Assembly (NCBI GenBank): GCA_937910905.1
Contig: CALEPV010000044.1
Coordinates: forward strand, 8,602-72,601
Direction of reading: 5' to 3'
From: an uncultured Prevotellaceae bacterium
GTDB lineage: Bacteria > Bacteroidota > Bacteroidia > Bacteroidales > Bacteroidaceae
Length of the DNA stretch: 64,000 bases
Shown: one piece after another, positions 60,304 through 64,000 of the stretch
How the letters are laid out: the number at the start of each line of letters is the position of its first letter
Numbering within the stretch: the first letter of the stretch is position 1
Notes under the pieces: generated by a model
Told to the model about the DNA's origin: nothing
Seen by the model: the letters and a program-made list of their open reading frames with translations, nothing else
Database searches by the model: none
Made by a program: the position numbers and the translations under genes

Positions 60304-62331
60304 TCACAAGCTAAGCTCCACGCTTGCCAGGAAGTTGCGCCCGGGCATTGGGTAGCGTTTCACAATCTCATATTGGCGGTCAAACAGATTCTTGACGTCG
60401 AATCTGAGCTTCAGGTTGTGCTGCCGCAGGGTTATGTCGCGCCATACGGTGCATCCTGCTTCCCAGTAGCCGGCAAGTCGTGTCCCGTCGTGGTGCTCGT
60501 TGGTAGAGTAGGTGTGGCTGATGCCTTCGCCCTGCAAGCTGATGTTTACCCACGGATTGTGCCAGCTGATAGCCACATTGCAGATGTGCTCCGGCATATA
60601 TGCCAGCTGGTTGCCGTAGTATGGCGATTGTCGGTTGGTGCGGTTGGTGGATTGCTGCAAGCTGTAGTTCGCGCGCGTCTGCAATGTGTGCCTTTTACTC
60701 ATGTGCCAAGAGGCATCCAGGCTCGCATCCAGCCCTACGACACGCACCTTGCCCAGGTTTATGCATTGCCACACGAACAGGTTGCGCGGTATGGCCACAA
60801 TCTTGTCCTTCACGTGGTTCAGGTAGCCGTCGAGAGTCAGCTGTACGTGCCAGCTTCGTGATAGTGTCTCCGCCCAGGTCAGCCCCACGTTCCATTGGTC
60901 GGTACGCTCTGGTTGCAGGTCGGGGCTGCCGTAGTGGAAGTAGTAGCATTCGTTGAACGATGGAGCACGGAACAGATTCTTGTAGGATGCTCTGACGAAG
61001 AGGCTGCGTGCTGGCAGAATCCTGTATGACAGCGAGATGGCTGGCGACAGGTGGTCGTAGTCGTCGGCATCTGCACCTGTGGCGGTCGCATTGATGTAAC
61101 CTGCCCACAGCAGCTGGGCGGTCGATGTCAGCCGTGTGCTCTTGTAGCTCATGCTGGCGGCTTGTTGTATCGTATGCCGGCGTGGGCGATTGTCTGTTGT
61201 GAGGCTGCTGTTCAGGTTGTTGTATGTGTAGTCGGCTGCGTAGCTGGCTGATAGGCGGCTATTCAGACGATACAGCAGCGCGGATGTGATATATCCCTCG
61301 CGCTGGTAGTATGTGGCGCTTGTGGTACCGGCTTGGTACAGTGGGTCGCGATAATCGGTGTTGTCCCACGTGAACTTGGCGCTGCTGCGCAGCGACAGCC
61401 GCTGTGAAAGCTGCTCTTCGTAGTGTACCTGCGCCAATGCCTCGCGCTCGCCAAGTGTCTCGCGGCTCAGGCTCGTATAGAGGTGTACTTGTCCCGGCAG
61501 GTCGCGGTCGGAGTCGTAGTACAGCGCTTTGACGTGCAGCACTCCGCTTGTCGTCGGCTTCCAAGCTACGTCCAGCTCTGTCTGCAAGCTCTCAATGCTG
61601 TTATGCGTTCTGCGTTCTGTGGTCACCAATTGCACATTCTTGAGCTCAAAGGGATAGCAGTTGTCAGCCCTGATATAGCTGACAGATGCAGCCAGAGCTA
61701 ATGCAGGTGTGATGTTCTGCTGATGACACACGTATGGACGCACGTATCCAAACGAACCGCTCGCCAGTCGTGCTGTCGTATGGCTGTGTGTGCTGTCTGC
61801 CTGAGGATTCATGCTGCTCAGCATGAGAACGGCAGGGTAGGCCGCCTGACGTGCGGGCTTGAATATGTCGTCATCCAGCCCTATGCCGAGCGTCATCGAC
61901 TGAATATCATCTATGTTATATCGCGACAGATCCACCTCACCGCTCTGATTGTTGCTCACCATCACTCCGTCTATGCATACTCCTGTATGCTTCGTGTCCA
62001 GCCCTCGCACAGCAACTGTCTTCAATCCCCCTGCGCCGCCATAGTCGCGAAGCGTAATGCTCGGCATCCGATGCAGCGCATCAGTCACGCTGGTAATGCC
62101 AAATGCTTCATAATCAACACGCTCAACAGATGGCTGCGGTGTGGCGCCCGTAACAGCTGGCGACACAGCATTCTCGCTGACAGTCACATCTGCTATCGTG
62201 TGAGTCGCCATGATAGAATCGCTTACAGCAACAAAAGCCTGCGCTACATTGCATAGACAGACCATCCAACAACTACACATAATCGTGCGTAGCCGCCACC
62301 AGCTCATTATGCTATCAGCTTTATAATTCAT
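60304..62331 (-). CDS. btuB: TonB-dependent cobalamin receptor BtuB
   Basis: A 675-residue outer-membrane receptor. Plug domain (about 50-165: HRMPSITLRDYGGAGGLKTV, then VRGLDTKHTGVCIDGVMVS) and a barrel ending MPGRNFLASVELSL. The start is uncertain: ATG 62331 (MNYKADSIMSWW) or 62307 (MSWWRLRTIM, a better signal peptide); a frame starting at 62382 begins inside the riboswitch B12 box and was rejected. It heads the operon controlled by the cobalamin riboswitch, which fixes its substrate class. Confidence 0.9.
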   Translation of the reverse strand: MNYKADSIMSWWRLRTIMCSCWMVCLCNVAQAFVAVSDSIMATHTIADVTVSENAVSPAVTGATPQPSVERVDYEAFGITSVTDALHRMPSITLRDYGGAGGLKTVAVRGLDTKHTGVCIDGVMVSNNQSGEVDLSRYNIDDIQSMTLGIGLDDDIFKPARQAAYPAVLMLSSMNPQADSTHSHTTARLASGSFGYVRPYVCHQQNITPALALAASVSYIRADNCYPFELKNVQLVTTERRTHNSIESLQTELDVAWKPTTSGVLHVKALYYDSDRDLPGQVHLYTSLSRETLGEREALAQVHYEEQLSQRLSLRSSAKFTWDNTDYRDPLYQAGTTSATYYQREGYITSALLYRLNSRLSASYAADYTYNNLNSSLTTDNRPRRHTIQQAASMSYKSTRLTSTAQLLWAGYINATATGADADDYDHLSPAISLSYRILPARSLFVRASYKNLFRAPSFNECYYFHYGSPDLQPERTDQWNVGLTWAETLSRSWHVQLTLDGYLNHVKDKIVAIPRNLFVWQCINLGKVRVVGLDASLDASWHMSKRHTLQTRANYSLQQSTNRTNRQSPYYGNQLAYMPEHICNVAISWHNPWVNISLQGEGISHTYSTNEHHDGTRLAGYWEAGCTVWRDITLRQHNLKLRFDVKNLFDRQYEIVKRYPMPGRNFLASVELSL

Positions 62332-62382
62332 ATTCAGCTTTTGAAGCTCATCCCATTCGCGAGGATGCACTTCTACTAGCAC

Positions 62383-62517
62383 GTGTGTGGCAGGTCTTCT
62401 GACTTGTCCCTCTGAGCAACAACCTTCCCAGCCTACAGGCCAGTGGTTATATCGTCACCCGACACCGAGACTTACAGCAGCGCGTCTGTGCAGGATTCCC
62501 ACCTGCTTCCCTCTTAT
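62383..62517 (-). promoter_or_regulatory. Cobalamin riboswitch
   Basis: On the minus strand the canonical elements appear in order: GGTGGGAATCCTGCAC, GCTGTAAGTCTCGGTG, CCACTGGCC, AGGCTGGGAAGG and the B12 box AGTCAGAAGACCTGCCAC (ending near 62387). It lies 50 bases before the likely btuB start and should shut off the operon when adenosylcobalamin is plentiful. Confidence 0.95.
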
Positions 62518-62546
62518 GTCCACTTAGTGTCCACTTAGTGTCCACC
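62517..62546. repeat. 11-base tandem repeat before the riboswitch
   Basis: TGTCCACTTAG occurs twice followed by a partial third unit TGTCCACC, in the first part of the btuB transcript, next to a small GTCCA...TGGAC hairpin. Confidence 0.75.
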
Positions 62547-62584
62547 ATAATGGACGTACCACACGCGTTTCCGATTAGCGACTG

Positions 62585-62592
62585 CAAAGTTA
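62585..62592 (-). promoter_or_regulatory. -7 element of the btuB operon
   Basis: TAACTTTG on the minus strand, about 70 bases upstream of the first riboswitch helix. No convincing -33. Confidence 0.55.
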
Positions 62593-62664
62593 CCACCTTT
62601 TATCAAGATCGATGGGGTCGGCCAGCAAAAAAATGTATGTCCCCGCCCAAATTCGCCCCGCAAT

Positions 62665-62690
62665 TACCTTTCACCTTTCACCTTTCACCT
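62665..62690. repeat. TTTCACC heptamer repeat
   Basis: ACCTTTCACCTTTCACCTTT-type tandem of three to four units between the btuB promoter and the rRNA promoter. Confidence 0.8.
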
Positions 62691-62845
62691 GTAGGGGCGA
62701 CAGAAGAATTAGTCCTTTTTTAAGTGTACTCACTCTATAACAAGTGGACTCTATAATAGATAAATGTACGCGCGCGATTGTTCTTCCTTATCCGTCCCCT
62801 TTTCCTCAAAAAATCTTCTGCGGCTCATTTTTTTTGTGGAAACGC

Positions 62846-62876
62846 TTGCGTGGTAATGTAATTTGGTGTACCTTTG
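62846..62876 (+). promoter_or_regulatory. rRNA operon promoter
   Basis: TTG (62846-62848), 20 bases, TACCTTTG (62869-62876). The predicted start is near 62882. Confidence 0.8.
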
Positions 62877-62881
62877 CACCC

Positions 62882-63175
62882 GCAAACGAGAAACGAGGGG
62901 CTCTTTGAGGAGGGCCTTGTAGCTTACGCGCTGCAAAAGCCGAGCTGGTCGGGAATGTTTGCGTCAAGTAAGGAGATCTTTGAAACATTGCTTACAGACA
63001 GGAAAAGAAAGTAGTACAAGAGGCTTTAGCCGTTTGCGGCTATAGCCGACCGTCAAGAGATTCCATCATAAGTCCGGTATCCGATTCTTCGCCTGTGAAT
63101 CATTATCCGTCGGGTCGTACAAGACAAGACAGTCGGTTAGGGCCTTATGGTCTAGCCGGACGAAGGATATTATTT
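62882..63175 (+). other. rRNA operon leader
   Basis: About 290 bases of transcribed leader before 16S, containing AGCCGTTTGCGGCT and other short stems expected of the processing region. No gene. Confidence 0.6.

Positions 63176-64000
<825 letters not shown>

Noticed and set aside
62332..62382. Upstream start of btuB at 62382
   Set aside because: It would begin within the riboswitch B12 box, and the added residues do not look like a signal peptide.

Overview
The window is from a member of the Bacteroidales, most likely a Prevotellaceae-type gut bacterium. The partial 16S rRNA gene at the right end has a Bacteroidetes-type sequence. Promoters follow the Bacteroidetes pattern (TTTG or TTG, 19-20 bases, then TAnnTTTG). 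SusC/SusD pairs, PKD-like and DUF4843 lipoproteins, Por-type C-terminal tails and A-rich start regions with no Shine-Dalgarno sequence agree with this. The assignment to Prevotellaceae rather than a sister family is an inference.

Layout. (1) 1-5589, plus strand: the end of a SusD-like gene, a Met/His-rich lipoprotein, a TonB receptor carrying the OprC/NosA copper motifs, and a dicarboxylate/amino-acid symporter. (2) 5590-6973: a repeat-rich gap and a compact toxin-antitoxin pair. (3) 7228-11008, minus strand: rplM-rpsI, then rpsB-tsf, then a lipoprotein papain-like protease, with the rplM promoter and leader upstream. (4) 11271-11364: a perfect 38-bp inverted repeat. (5) 11388-27776, minus strand: one tight co-directional run of ABC-F ATPase, M13 peptidase, a five-gene zinc-ribbon/kinase/AAA+/FHA/PP2C phospho-signalling cassette, MetA, a U32 protein and a membrane protein. 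(6) 27777-30148: a RAYT-type Y1 transposase gene with several families of palindromic repeats. (7) 30149-41111, minus strand: galE, a YD-repeat secreted protein, and a SusC-SusD-DUF4843-PKD-like-thioredoxin operon. (8) 41112-46536: a large secreted protein, a 57-residue peptide gene, a long structured leader and a second repeat cluster. (9) 46537-53265, minus strand: ruvA, a GH51 arabinofuranosidase, a PL11 rhamnogalacturonan lyase and a DUF2461 protein. (10) 53425-56961: a SulP permease and dnaA, divergent. (11) 56942-62580, minus strand: a cobalamin-riboswitch-controlled uptake operon (btuB, a BtuG-like beta-propeller lipoprotein, btuF, btuC). (12) 62846-64000: an rRNA operon promoter, its leader and the first part of 16S rRNA.

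How it works together. The window holds two outer-membrane micronutrient systems with strong motif support, copper at the left and cobalamin at the right. It also holds a SusCD system of unknown substrate and a small pectin/arabinan-degrading pair. The phospho-signalling cassette at 14890-23686 is the least described functional system: four of its five proteins are a zinc-ribbon scaffold, a membrane Ser/Thr kinase, a zinc-ribbon protein with four AAA+ modules and a zinc-ribbon FHA reader, and the fifth is the matching PP2C phosphatase. The other unusual feature is the repeat landscape. It includes GGAG-footed REP-like hairpins, arrays of palindromes at a 22-base period beside the RAYT transposase and again near ruvA, BIME-like double hairpins, heptamer repeats between genes, and similar repeats apparently translated as in-frame insertions inside four proteins. 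Gene calls rest on motif reading only; no database search was run.
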